NCBI RefSeq assembly: GCF_051020765.1
Contig: NC_134933.1
Coordinates: 3,224,001-3,288,000 of the forward strand
Origin: Lasioglossum baleicum
Lineage: Eukaryota > Arthropoda > Insecta > Hymenoptera > Halictidae
Direction: 5' to 3'
Length of the DNA stretch: 64,000 bases
Positions within the stretch are counted from its first letter, which is position 1. Every line of letters begins with the position of its first letter. The notes below the pieces were generated by a model, which did not search any database, was not told the origin of the DNA, and saw only the letters and a list, made by a program, of their open reading frames with translations. Both the position numbers and the translations under genes were made by a program. This document shows positions 1 to 10,995 of this stretch, one piece after another.

Positions 1-343
1 GAGGCAAGTTCTCCCGTTACCCAATCGAGCTCAAAGTTATCACAAATATTTTTTTATTAATTGGAACTATCCTTAGGGAGGGGGGAGGGGTGCCGGAAAA
101 AAACTTTCGAGAAAAATTTATTCGATCTATTCGATCTATCGATTTATTCGAAAATTATATCGTATTCGATGAAATTATAATCAGCATGTGTATATTAGGG
201 TGGCTCTTATTTACTCCTGACGAAAATAATTTTCAAAATTTCTTTTACTTCACGGCCTCCCCCCTCCCCAAGGATTGTACCAATTAATAAACAAATATTT
301 GAGATAACTTTGAGCTCGATTGGGTAACGGGAAAACTTGCCTC
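1..343. repeat. Palindromic MITE-like element, possibly cut by the window edge
   Basis: Bases 1-95 and about 250-343 are inverted copies of one another with few mismatches. Each arm begins GAGGCAAGTT and runs inward to a G-rich tract (GGGAGGGGGG). The 150-bp middle is A+T-rich with no convincing gene. The short ORF across it is a by-product of the palindrome. The inner part of the arm recurs degenerately near 710-765, so this is a dispersed family. No target duplication can be checked because the left flank is missing. Confidence 0.7.
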
Positions 344-1087
344 AAGGCCCTTTACACATGAAAATGTTTTTCTCGAATATCTTCTAAATTGATGATCGCA
401 TCGGAAAACATGTCAGACAAAACCTGTACATCTGGACAGGCTGCGTCTTTTATGTTTTATTACCTTTTTTCGTAAAACAAACGGTTTTCGAAACAATTGA
501 GAAAAATGTTGGACCAAAATGAAAAATTTTCTCTGAAATTTGAAAACTGAGTGTCCTTTCATTATCTTTGATCATTAACGAAAAATGTAGGAAATTTTGT
601 AGGAAATTGTATATATTTCCTTCATTAAAAGTCTAAAAAATGTTCTGGTTCCCACTTTATTATTAAAGGGCAAATATACATATGTAAAAGTCTTGTAAGA
701 AGAAACTTTGCACTGATTTTTTATATTAATCGGAACAATCCAGGGGGAGGGGGTGCCGTGAAATGAATTCAAAACTCGAAAATAAGAACTCTAGTGTATA
801 ACTTCTACACATCTTTGAAAGTGTGACAAGTCCAAATAAAAAAGCAACTTTTACTATTTCATTCGTAATCAAGAAAAAACGCAATGTTTCGAAAATTTTC
901 ACTACGCGTCGTCCAGTAAACTAACTTTCTAGCTTGGCCAAAATAATTAAGTTTTGTACATTTATAAGAAAGTTATTCGGATTTCAAGTGTGTGCCATCA
1001 ATCATGTGAATGACTTTTTGTAAGCGTCTCACATAAAGGTATTTGCAATTTTTCCCATTTTGTTATAGTCAAATTGTTCATTCGTGT
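344..1087. other. Unassigned intergenic sequence
   Basis: No gene is supported here. The only structure seen is a diverged piece of the inner arm of the first element (about 710-765, with the G-rich tract). Confidence 0.5.
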
Positions 1088-2087
1088 ATTATGCCTAGAC
1101 TGCGGAACTTTATGCAAAATAAAAAATGTTTGCATTGATTGTAACAGACAGGAGTCAAATAGAAATCAACGCGCGCGGCAGCGCGCGCACCAAGTTCCCC
1201 TCCCGCCACCTCTAAGCTGCCGAGTAGTTATTCTCGTACGATAGTTTTGCGCTTTTTAGCCATATTGCCACCGCCACTGCCGCTCTCTCCGGTAACCGAG
1301 GTCAACCAAAATTTTTATTTGAGCTAGATATAACATCAACTAACTCTCATGTAAAAAGTAACTTTCTACCTAGCCTGGAACCTGAGATAAAAATACCCCA
1401 AAAACGCATAATTCTTGGAATATATATAGGATCATGTTAATTCTAACCCACTTCCAGACAAGCTAGGAACTTGAAATTTTGGAATCAGGTGTCTTTTATA
1501 TCCAAACCAACAGGAAAAATCGAAAATCCCGAAACAAATTTTTTTTTTCGAAAAACCCGAAAAAAAATTTTTTTTTCCTTTAAATCAAAATACCACATAC
1601 GTCATGTGATTGGCCACACCGTATATGCTCCGCGGAAGGTCTGTCGAAAATTTCGTTATTTTTGCGGTAGGACGCACCGTTCCCGAGATACAGCCATTTT
1701 GTATTTAAGACTAGCTCGGCTAACCATCCCCACCACTTCCGTTACGCATTTTCGTGTCGCGAATTCCATGACGCGTATTAGGCTTACACCCTGCCAAAAG
1801 AAGTTTCACTTCAAAAATTCCTTACAACATTTAAGTAATTAAGTGATTCAGCGAGAATTCTAACTTTGCCATTTGAAGAGGCAGCAAGTTCAAATTCGAC
1901 ATTTCATTTCGAGGCTGTCTGGATTACGCTAATCAACGGACACCTTACAAATAAATATTGTGTGTAACAATATTGCAATATACTGTGCGTGTCTTAAGTC
2001 AGACGCATCATCATGCTATTTTCTGCAAATTAACTTCCGTCTATGAATCCTCCGAATATCTGGCCATTTCTTACAAAAATAACATGA

Positions 2088-2735
2088 TATCCAAACCGAA
2101 ACACTTCGTGTAAAGGTTGACCAAGTTCCCCGGCCCATCCACTTCAGTGATATGAAGGATGGACCAAGTTCCTCTCGCCTATCAAAGTTGTGATATGATG
2201 GATGGGCCAAATTCCTCTTGCCTATAAGGGCTGTGATATCGGGAAAGACCAATTCCCAGAGGCCAATGATTGTTGCACTTACCTAATTCAAACTTTACAA
2301 CCTAGGGAACTTGGCGTCTGCGCTGGCACTACTATTTTGACTTGGATGAGAAAAATTTATATCGGGGTACGGCGCAGAAGGAGACGATTCTGCAGGAGAC
2401 GAAGCAACGACAGATTAAAAAAAATTCATAAGATTTTTGCTTGAGCACTTGGGAATCCGGATATAAACTTTTCTCATGCAAGTCAAAACATTAGTGCCAG
2501 CGCAGACGCCAAGTTCCCTAGGTTGTAAAGTTTGAATTAGGTAAGTGCAACAATCATTGGCCTCTGGGAATTGGTCTTTCCCGATATCACAGCCCTTATA
2601 GGCAAGAGGAACTTGGCCCGTCCATCATATCACAACTTTGATAGGCGAGAGGAACTTGGTCCATCCTTCATATCACTGAAGTGGATGGGCCGGGGAACTT
2701 GGTCAACCTTTACACGAAGTGTTTTGGTTTGGATT
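2088..2735. repeat. Inverted repeat inside the hAT-like element
   Basis: The left arm (about 2088-2365) and right arm (about 2485-2735) are reverse complements with scattered differences, separated by a loop of roughly 120 bp. The small ORFs on both strands here are products of the symmetry and do not resemble known proteins. Confidence 0.85.
2119..2289 (+). repeat. 43-bp degenerate tandem repeat, four units
   Basis: Units start at 2119, 2162, 2205 and 2247. Each begins with a version of GACCAAGTTCC and contains a TGATAT-like core. The array is mirrored in the right arm of the surrounding inverted repeat (about 2535-2705). Confidence 0.75.
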
Positions 2736-2874
2736 TCATTGTTCTTTTAATTATCTTATTAAGGTGAAACTAAAATACACTGGTGGCCTTAAATCTTTTT
2801 AATATTTCCACTGTTTTAAATTGTACGTACCCATTTTTGTCATAAATGCATAAAATCCGCAATCTAATTATGAC

Positions 2875-4424
2875 ATCTATATTCTACCTTTGATCTTATT
2901 GTATTATTCCCTACAGATTTAACCCTTTTTTGTTCTTCCCTTTAAAATATTGATGGAAGGCTTAGCAGATTGAATAAGTTCGCAGCTATCTTCTTTCAGA
3001 CTCACAGCCTGAAGATCCAAGCAATTATAGTTGTAGTAAGTAAATCCATCACTTAACACTTTATCTACCGGGAGCCTGTGTGCTACTGGGAGGCTTTTCA
3101 ATAATTGTGCTGTGCCAAATGGAAGCTTGAAAATCTTCTTGTACACAATAATCCCATACAAAACAAAATGATTAAGTTACGTTATTTAGAGTGAGATTAG
3201 ACTGCGGATTTGATGTATTCAATCATGTCAAAAATAGATCGAGCAAATATGAAATTGTAAAGTCATTAAACAAGTTGAACGTTGTTTTGTTATATATTAT
3301 TATCGACTTACTAAAATTATTCAAAGAGGAAATGCATTTTTATTGAAGTGAAAACTTCTCTTCGTGAAAACGTCACGGTCCGAGGTGAAACGCTATTCAG
3401 GTAAACTCGCAGGAGCCGAATTTAGCCGAGCGAGCGAGAAACAGAGAGGTGTGCAATTGTTTCTTCTGTTCCCTACAACTCGGCAATTTTTATTTTGCCC
3501 ACAGATCTGCAGTTTATTGTAATTGAAGTTCATATTAAAACTTCCTCAGTCATAGAACTTTCAATAATTATAGATGCTATGAAAAATGTGTGTAAAAAAT
3601 GAACAAGCGTCGACAAAAAGAAAAGAAGAAGCTCAAGTATTCAAGATGGTTGTTCAATCACCACGAAATGGAAACGGTAATCCTAGAGAATTCTGCGGCA
3701 TTTTCTTATAAAAATTGTTAGTGAATTTTTTTGTTTAACTTGTTGCTCGAATTGATCATCCCAGGCGATTTTCTTCAATGAATTAGTATATTTTCGGATG
3801 ATTTTCGCTAACATTCCAAACTTCACTCCAAAACTATGGATTGAGTTCCGAGACGTATCCGCGAATCGATGCAATAATGTTTCGGCCGACATATTGCAGC
3901 GGAATACTACTGCCTCGATACGGATGTCTTCGTACCAGGCTTCTTTGTCCATTGATCTGGAAAATCGGGGCTACGTTTTTCTGGCGGTGAGTAATTGCGT
4001 TTGCCGGACGCTCGAAACTACTTTATCGGGCACTGCGTATAGCTTGATCTCGCCAAAACAATTTCCCCTATCGATTAATCAAATCGTCAACTCGAGTGGT
4101 CTTGGCCTTCCGTGAGTGAGCAGAAACTGCGATTAGTTTCACGAAGCTGGTGTGCTCGCGAATAATGGCGAATTAAGCCTGCATACTTAAGGAAAGTGCT
4201 CACTGTCAAGAGGAACAAGTCAACGACAATTTCCGACAATTTTCCAAAGTGTATTTCTGAATATACAGGGGGCGAGTCACCTAAGACAAGGAATGTATCT
4301 ACAGGGTGTTTACCTACAGGTGGGATAAAATTTAAGGGGTGGTTCTCGACGAAAATGAAGAATAAAAAAATTGCGATTTCGGCCTCGTTATTAAGTTATT
4401 AACAGTTAAAAATCTGCCCAAAAA
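2875..4424. other. Unassigned stretch with one hAT-like terminus
   Basis: No gene is recognised. An isolated terminus TAGACTGCGGAT occurs at 3198 on the + strand; its partner end was not found. Overlapping ORFs lie on both strands at 3683-4115 (up to 105 codons). They show no motif I recognise, so they are not called as genes. Confidence 0.45.
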
Positions 4425-4709
4425 GCGGCAACTTTTCAACAGCGGTGCACGTTCTGTACGTCACACAGGCATGCGACAGTCTCGTATCAAGTGACAAATG
4501 CATGCATACCTTGGTTCTAATATGGGGCCCAACGAGGTGAAAAGTTTAAAAAATCGTTGGACGACATTGAACCTACCTACTCGTTAAAATCCACAAGGAC
4601 ATTTCTAATATCCGCCCTATGGAATTATCGAGTAGAAGGGGTCAATGCCCTTTCACTTTTAAATTCTTCTCACACATATCCACAAATCCTTATCCTGCAC
4701 TATAATTGT
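4425..4709 (+). repeat. Dispersed repeat, copy 1 of 2
   Basis: About 285 bp here match 25307-25602 in the same orientation with scattered substitutions. The shared block starts at GCGGCAACTTTTCAAC and ends at CACTATAATTGT. No terminal inverted repeats or coding potential are obvious. It could be part of a larger unrecognised transposon. Confidence 0.85.
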
Positions 4710-5390
4710 ATAATTGTATTATTGTTTATATACTATTATATGTTTCAGACAAAAGTTGTTTGGCATCGAGGGGCCCATTACGTGGTGTACATAACTATTA
4801 TTTAGGTGGAGGTGCTTAGGAGATTTGAAGGTCAACCTTCTTTTTTCAATGGAACTACATATTTTTGAACTCTCTCACGTTTGTAGCCCTGCACGAGACA
4901 GTTTCAACGATATACTCATTCAAGGTCATTCAAGGTCACTTAAGGTCAGTAACATAAAAACAATGAAAAGTATAAATTCACTGTGAATGCTTACGTAATG
5001 AGATATTCTCATGCCACTCTATTCTTATTCCAACTATTTTGGAAAAAATTCGAAACGTTTATTATTACTACGTTTTTATTTATTACCACGCTTATATTAT
5101 CTTGCCGAGTTGTCGTTGTCGTTGTTGTATGCGTCAAATCTTGTAATCGAATTTTAAACCACTTCCCGATAAGCTAGAGACTTGAAACTTTAAACATAGC
5201 TCAGAACTGACAATGCAATATTAAAAAACAAATTTAAAAAAAAACTATGCGTTTAGGAGATATAAACTATTAAAAATTTAACCATTACACCTCCCCGCGC
5301 GACGCTCGGTAGTACGTCATCGCGGCAAGCGATCCCCACTCTGTGCGCCAGCGCTTACCTACTCCACTACGTGTTCCCACCAGCCACCAG
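4710..5390. other. Unassigned A+T-rich sequence
   Basis: No gene is seen. A short motif around 5160-5200 (CCACTTCCCGATAAGCTAG) resembles 1446-1478, suggesting remnants of a common repeat. A more G+C-rich patch lies at 5290-5390. Confidence 0.4.
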
Positions 5391-5446
5391 TGATGTGATC
5401 AGACCCACCGTAACTCGCGCATGCGCGGCAATTTCAGCCTCAGTAC
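5391..5446 (+). repeat. Extra copy of a transposon terminus
   Basis: This block (TGATGTGATCAGACCC onward) is the same as the element terminus at 5913 and lies about 520 bp upstream of it in direct orientation. It ends exactly where the large palindrome begins. Confidence 0.8.
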
Positions 5447-5911
5447 AATAAATAAAAGCGTGGAGCGCTAAACTATATTCATGCAATCTCCGTGGGCGCT
5501 CCACGCTTTTATTTATATTGTTGCTAATGTATAAAAAAATTATTTTCTCCTTTTTAGTGCAATTTAATATAAGCGTGGTTTTTAAAAAGTTTTTTTTATA
5601 TATTTTTTTATTTTCTACTTTTTAGTCTTTACATATCTTGTAATCGATTTTAATTACCACTTCAACCTGTAAATTCAACCATCTTTTGTAAAAGGAAAAA
5701 TATTGTGTCATGGCGGCTGCAAATCGAAATTTCCATTCTGTAGGATCAATCGTTCAGAAGCTATTGCAGTGTTTTTGACAGGTAAGGGCGCCGCCATATT
5801 GGTTTGTAGTGACGACCGCGAGCCGCTAACCGAGCAGAATCGCCGGTCCTTGTCGCCCTCCACCCCGACCGGATGCTAACCAACTCAGTAAGTAAACTGA
5901 GGTCCTACGCA

Positions 5912-7154
5912 GTGATGTGATCAGACCCACCGTAACTCGCGCATGCGCGGCAATTTCAGCCTCAGTACCGTAACTATTTCGATGAAATCGTGTAGCTTGA
6001 GCACCCCGCAGACTTTTATAATTGAAACTTATTCTTTATTTTGAGGATGGAATAGGCTAGGGTGGGATAGGGATTTGGCAGAATCAATTAAAGAATACCA
6101 ACATTTGTTGCTGGGGTAAGGAAAACTGCCAAAACCTTACCAGTATTCACAAATAAAAAATTACATCATATATTACATATGTATAATATACAGGGTGTCC
6201 CAAAATTCCTGAACATCCCGGAAACGGGAGGTTCCTGAGACAATTTGAAGCGACATTTTCCTTTGCAAAAATGTTATCCGCGGTTTTGTTTAGAAGTTAT
6301 TAACAAAAAACACGGACCAATCGGAGCGCGACTTAGAAGCGAGTTGCCACAGTCGGCCAATCGACAGTTGGCGCGCTCGGCCGACTGTGCCAACTCGCGT
6401 CTAGACCGCGCTCTGATTGATCCGTATTTTTCGTTAATAACTTCTAAACAAAACCGCGGATAACATTTTTGCAAAGGAAAATGTCGCTTGACATGGCCTC
6501 AGGAACCACCCCCTTTCGGGATTTTCACGAATTTTGGGACACCCTGTATACAATATAAAAAATAGAACAAATTCTTGCACATCAGTCTATTCGCTCAGTC
6601 TTTTCTGAAACATTAAAAACAAAATAAATAATATATTATACGTAAAATTAAACAAAATATTGCACATTTGGCTCCCCTTCTGTAACAAAAACAAAATAAA
6701 TAATATAAACTACATAAAATATTGCACATTTGGCTCCTTCTCTGTAATAAAAATAAAATAAATAATATATATATATAAAATTAAACAAATACTGCACATT
6801 TGGCTCCTCTTCTGTAATAAAAACAAAATAAATAATATATACAAAACTAAACAAAATATTGCACATCTGCACATCTTCGTCGAAGATTGAAAATTACAAG
6901 TTCTACTCCTCCTACTCCTCGTTGTAGCTCTTTCTCCACTATTAACTGCCATTGTATAATAAAATATTAACAATACTTACCTCGTTCCGCGTCACGTCTC
7001 TCGTCCATCAGTCGTCCCGCCAGTAACACTGGTACATTCCCGCTAGAATAACTGCCTCAAGGCGTCAGGGCCCTGGCCGCTCGGCTGCGTCATTGTAGAT
7101 ACGCTACTGTCTTGGCCGCGCATGCGCGAGTTACGGTGGGTCTGATCGCATCAC
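5912..7154 (+). mobile_element. Non-autonomous DNA transposon, left copy of a head-to-head pair
   Basis: The element is bounded by inverted termini of about 40 bp: GTGATGTGATCAGACC at the left and its reverse complement at 7113-7154. The terminal repeat includes the palindrome CGCGCATGCGCG. No transposase is visible. It contains a nested TACAGGGTGTCCC MITE (6189-6548) and a three-unit tandem array (about 6640-6870). The superfamily is not determined; no clean target duplication was found because the flanks are part of the palindrome. Confidence 0.75.
6189..6548. mobile_element. TA-flanked MITE with CAGGGTGTCCC ends
   Basis: The element begins TACAGGGTGTCCC and ends GGGACACCCTGTA. It is palindromic over nearly its whole 360 bp, with a G+C-rich core (CGGCCGAC). 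The TA flanks and ends fit Tc1/mariner-type MITEs. Overlapping ORFs on both strands are products of the palindrome. Confidence 0.88.
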
Positions 7155-7495
7155 TGGTTCCCACTCCGACTCATCCCCACTCCACTGGCCCACTTCGCAT
7201 CGTAGGACTCCGTGATGTGATCAGACCCACCGTAACTCGCGCATGCGCGGCCAAGACAGTAGCGTATCTACAATGACGCAGCCGAGCGGCCAGGGCCCTG
7301 ACGCCTTGAGGCAGTTATTCTAGCGGGAATGTACCAGTGTTACTGGCGGGACGACTGATGGACGAGAGACGTGACGCGGAACGAGGTAAGTATTGTTAAT
7401 ATTTTATTATACAATGGCAGTTAATAGTGGAGAAAGAGCTACAACGAGGAGTAGGAGGAGTAGAACTTGTAATTTTCAATCTTCGACGAAGATGT

Positions 7496-7761
7496 GCAGA
7501 TGTGCAATATTTTGTTTAGTTTTGTATATATTATTTATTTTGTTTTTATTACAGAAGAGGAGCCAAATGTGCAGTATTTGTTTAATTTTATATATATATA
7601 TTATTTATTTTATTTTTATTACAGAGAAGGAGCCAAATGTGCAATATTTTATGTAGTTTATATTATTTATTTTGTTTTTGTTACAGAAGGGGAGCCAAAT
7701 GTGCAATATTTTGTTTAATTTTACGTATAATATATTATTTATTTTGTTTTTAATGTTTCAG
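7496..7761 (+). repeat. Tandem units each carrying a splice-acceptor-like site
   Basis: Three units of 62-70 bp share the form T-rich tract, ACAG, purines, GAGCCAAATGTGCA. The acceptor-like AGs end at 7554, 7624 and 7686. A fourth (TTTCAG, ending 7761) follows with different downstream sequence. The array is mirrored at about 6605-6870 in the left arm. Upstream there is a consensus-like donor at 7386. Whether this is ever transcribed or spliced is unknown. Confidence 0.7.
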
Positions 7762-7817
7762 AAAAGACTGAGCGAATAGACTGATGTGCAAGAATTTGTT
7801 CTATTTTTTATATTGTA

Positions 7818-8177
7818 TACAGGGTGTCCCAAAATTCGTGAAAATCCCGAAAGGGGGTGGTTCCTGAGGCCATGTCAAGCGACATTTTCCTTTGCAAAAA
7901 TGTTATCCGCGGTTTTGTTTAGAAGTTATTAACGAAAAATACGGATCAATCAGAGCGCGGTCTAGACGCGAGTTGGCACAGTCGGCCGAGCGCGCCAACT
8001 GTCGATTGGCCGACTGTGGCAACTCGCTTCTAAGTCGCGCTCCGATTGGTCCGTGTTTTTTGTTAATAACTTCTAAACAAAACCGCGGATAACATTTTTG
8101 CAAAGGAAAATGTCGCTTCAAATTGTCTCAGGAACCTCCCGTTTCCGGGATGTTCAGGAATTTTGGGACACCCTGTA
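7818..8177. mobile_element. TA-flanked MITE, mirror copy
   Basis: This is the reverse-complement copy of the 6189-6548 MITE in the right arm of the large palindrome, with the same TACAGGGTGTCCC ends. Related copies in this window are the 2.8-kb element at 57843-60625 and a decayed half at 11895-12030. Confidence 0.88.
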
Positions 8178-8921
8178 TATTATACATATGTAATATATGA
8201 TGTAATTTTTTATTTGTGAATACTGGTAAGGTTTTGGCAGTTTTCCTTACCCCAGCAACAAATGTTGGTATTCTTTAATTGATTCTGCCAAATCCCTATC
8301 CCACCCTAGCCTATTCCATCCTCAAAATAAAGAATAAGTTTCAATTATAAAAGTCTGCGGGGTGCTCAAGCTACACGATTTCATCGAAATAGTTACGGTA
8401 CTGAGGCTGAAATTGCCGCGCATGCGCGAGTTACGGTGGGTCTGATCACATCACTGCGTAGGACCTCAGTTTACTTACTGAGTTGGTTAGCATCCGGTCG
8501 GGGTGGAGGGCGACAAGGACCGGCGATTCTGCTCGGTTAGCGGCTCGCGGTCGTCACTACAAACCAATATGGCGGCGCCCTTACCTGTCAAAAACACTGC
8601 AATAGCTTCTGAACGATTGATCCTACAGAATGGAAATTTCGATTTGCAGCCGCCATGACACAATATTTTTCCTTTTACAAAAGATGGTTGAATTTACAGG
8701 TTGAAGTGGTAATTAAAATCGATTACAAGATATGTAAAGACTAAAAAGTAGAAAATAAAAAAATATATAAAAAAAACTTTTTAAAAACCACGCTTATATT
8801 AAATTGCACTAAAAAGGAGAAAATAATTTTTTTATACATTAGCAACAATATAAATAAAAGCGTGGAGCGCCCACGGAGATTGCATGAATATAGTTTAGCG
8901 CTCCACGCTTTTATTTATTGT

Positions 8922-10308
8922 TGCTAATGTATAAAAAAATTATTTTCTCGTTTTTAGTGCAATTTAATATAAGCATGGTTTTTAAAAAGTTTTTTTATAT
9001 TAATAGCAAGTATTATTTTTAACTCTTTAAAATGATTAAAAGTATTTTGAAAAATGCAGACATTTTTAATTTGCATAAAAATCCGCAGTATTATCCAATA
9101 ATCTCTTTTCACTTGCATCATTTTCGCAATAAATGACTCGATTATTGCACAGACCGTATGGAAACGACTGTAGAAAATTGCTATTTAATATCTGTCACGT
9201 TACACGCACGAGTACCTCTTCGCCATTTTACTTTTATTTTCCGTCTGACGGATAACGGATCGCAACAAATTGCAACACAAGTATCAATTGTCAATCCCTA
9301 TCGCTCCGATAGCTCTGTGAACACGTTTCACCGTCACCCCCATAAAGTGGAGCACATTGTGGGGGCGCGTTCCCATCGATTCCCAACGAAAGCATTCGCA
9401 GAAACAACAGTGAACGTCACCGAGGGAACCGACGCGCGGCACGGCGCGGCGCGGCGCGGCGTGGCGGTTAGCAAGCCAGCTATCGCAATTCGCAACGAGC
9501 GACTTAACATATCCAATTCAACGTCGCCCCAACGACGACAATAGCAAGCTCGGCGCGAAGTTTGTAATCAAGAGAGCACATCCGAACGAGCTAAGGAGAA
9601 CCGCTAAGTATGGTTCCCCTCGTCAGACGCGCCAACCATAATCGCGTCCCGTTCTTGGGAACCGCTGCGCGCTGTGCTGTGTCGTCGGCGACGTTTTCAG
9701 ATGCTACGAAACCAATGAATTCCGAAAGGTTCGTTGAGGAAGAGAAAGCAAGAATTTAGCGAGCCATATCTGTTCACATTCTCCACAAACGATTGGATTT
9801 TCTCAAAATTAACACGTTCATTAAACACTATTCCTACCAACACCGATCAAAATGACCGGTTCCCAGTTTTTTATTTTACAATTAGAAAAGTAATAAAACT
9901 GATTTCATAAGAAACGATTTTATAGATATCTTTAGTAGTGCACGTATTAAATTAAAGTCTAAATAAAATTAATCTTGTCATTTTTTAAGGGACCATGTAC
10001 CAGTTACTTTTGAGCCTCGGTAGATTTAGTGTTAGATGATATAATTATGGTTAATAAATATAATATTGTTACACATAGTTTGGATAATATTATACTTCAT
10101 TTCGCAATTCTTAACGGGTATTCTGATTGTATTATTGAGGCCATTTTTCGGAATTTTTCAAGAAAGAACTATTGAAATGTTTGCATATTTAGTGACACTT
10201 GAAGTATATGTGTGTGATTTTTTTTTAGTACAAATAACCAAAATAACATGAGGGGCGAGCATATATGTAAATAGGGAAATTTATCCGCAATTATTGTATA
10301 CCACGATG
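8922..10308. other. Unassigned stretch beyond the palindrome
   Basis: 8911-8995 duplicates 5505-5595. An isolated hAT-like terminus (ATCCGCAGTA, ending at 9090) is present. A 128-codon ORF at 9158-9544 contains a G+C-rich repeat of GGCGC units and resembles nothing I know. It overlaps an equally open ORF on the other strand, so it is not called as a gene. The rest is A+T-rich with no gene seen. Confidence 0.45.
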
Positions 10309-10995
10309 TACAGTGGCTCACGAAAGTATTCGAACGCCCTTTAAAACAGAATAACTTTTTTATAATTGTAACAAACGACCTGATTTTTTATAATCAATTA
10401 GAAGCACTGGTTTATGAAATGATATGCAAAAAAGATTTTCCAAAAAATTATAATTTACGAAGTTACTTGCAAAAATAAAAAAGTCATTTTTTTAACTTTT
10501 TTATTAGGTCCCTTAAAGAAAATTTAAAATATATGTTTTGTCGATCTATGTTAGTTATACACATGCTGAAAATTTCGTCAAAATCGATTAACATACACAC
10601 GAGCTACAAGCGATTAAAAATGTTGAAAATCGTAGTTTTACACGATTTTTTATCAGTTTCTACTTAAAATCCACAAAATCGTACATCTTTCGATGCGTGT
10701 CGTTTTTTCCTGCGTCAACCGATTTCGATGAAATTTTCAGCATGTGTATAACTAACATAGCTCTACAAAACATATATTTTAAATTTTCATTAAGGGCCCT
10801 AACAAAAAAGTTTAAAAAATGACTTTTATTTTTGCATGTAACTTTGTAAATTATAATATTTTGGAAAATACTTTTTGCATATCATTTCATAAACCAGTAC
10901 TTCTAATTGATTATAAAAAATCAGGTCGTTTATTACAATTATAAAAAAGTTAGTCTGTTTTAAAGGGCATTCGAATACTTTCGTGAGCCACTGTA
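10309..10995. mobile_element. Long-TIR mariner-type MITE (CAGTGGCTCACG ends)
   Basis: The element begins TACAGTGGCTCACG and ends CGTGAGCCACTGTA. It is palindromic along most of its 687 bp, with TA at both borders. No transposase is present. The left end recurs at 52909-53018, and its continuation at 60726-60739, where another copy has been split by later insertions. Confidence 0.9.

Larger units (their letters stand above)
1096..2866. mobile_element. Non-autonomous hAT-like element, 1.77 kb
   Basis: The ends are TAGACTGCGGA on the left and TCCGCAATCTA on the right, an imperfect terminal inverted repeat. They are flanked by 8-bp near-duplications ATTATGCC (1088-1095) and ATTATGAC (2867-2874). 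Subterminal sequences match those of the 201-bp copy at 29389-29589, in opposite orientation. An 8-bp duplication is the known hallmark of hAT elements. No transposase is visible. The interior holds a G+C-rich patch (about 1150-1300) and a large inverted repeat, so this is an expanded relative of the short MITE. Confidence 0.65.
7212..8454 (-). mobile_element. Non-autonomous DNA transposon, right copy of a head-to-head pair
   Basis: This is the inverted twin of the 5912-7154 copy and its mirror image across the 57-bp spacer, with the same termini and the same nested MITE. Read on the + strand it contains an ATG (7358), a strong splice-donor-like site (GTAAGT at 7386) and a series of acceptor-like sites described separately. 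Confidence 0.75.
5445..8921. repeat. Near-perfect 3.5-kb palindrome
   Basis: The left arm is 5445-7154 and the right arm 7212-8921. Paired positions sum to 14366 throughout the checked points, so there is essentially no net indel. The arms are separated by a 57-bp spacer. One mismatch was noticed (7148 against 7218). Several conceptual translations are identical between the arms. The outermost sequence of each arm contains a small hairpin around GTGGAGCGC. The stretch 8911-8995 also repeats 5505-5595 in direct orientation. This is either a very recent inverted duplication or one kept uniform by gene conversion; an assembly artefact must be excluded. Confidence 0.92.

Noticed and set aside
2119..2705. 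Regular repeats resembling a CRISPR array
   Set aside because: Units are contiguous and degenerate, without unique spacers, and lie in a transposon of a eukaryotic genome.
6245..8121. Identical ORF pairs on opposite strands
   Set aside because: They arise because the region is a near-perfect palindrome; none resembles a known protein.
9158..9544. 128-codon ORF
   Set aside because: Part of it is a GGCGC repeat, the antisense frame is also open, and no domain is seen.
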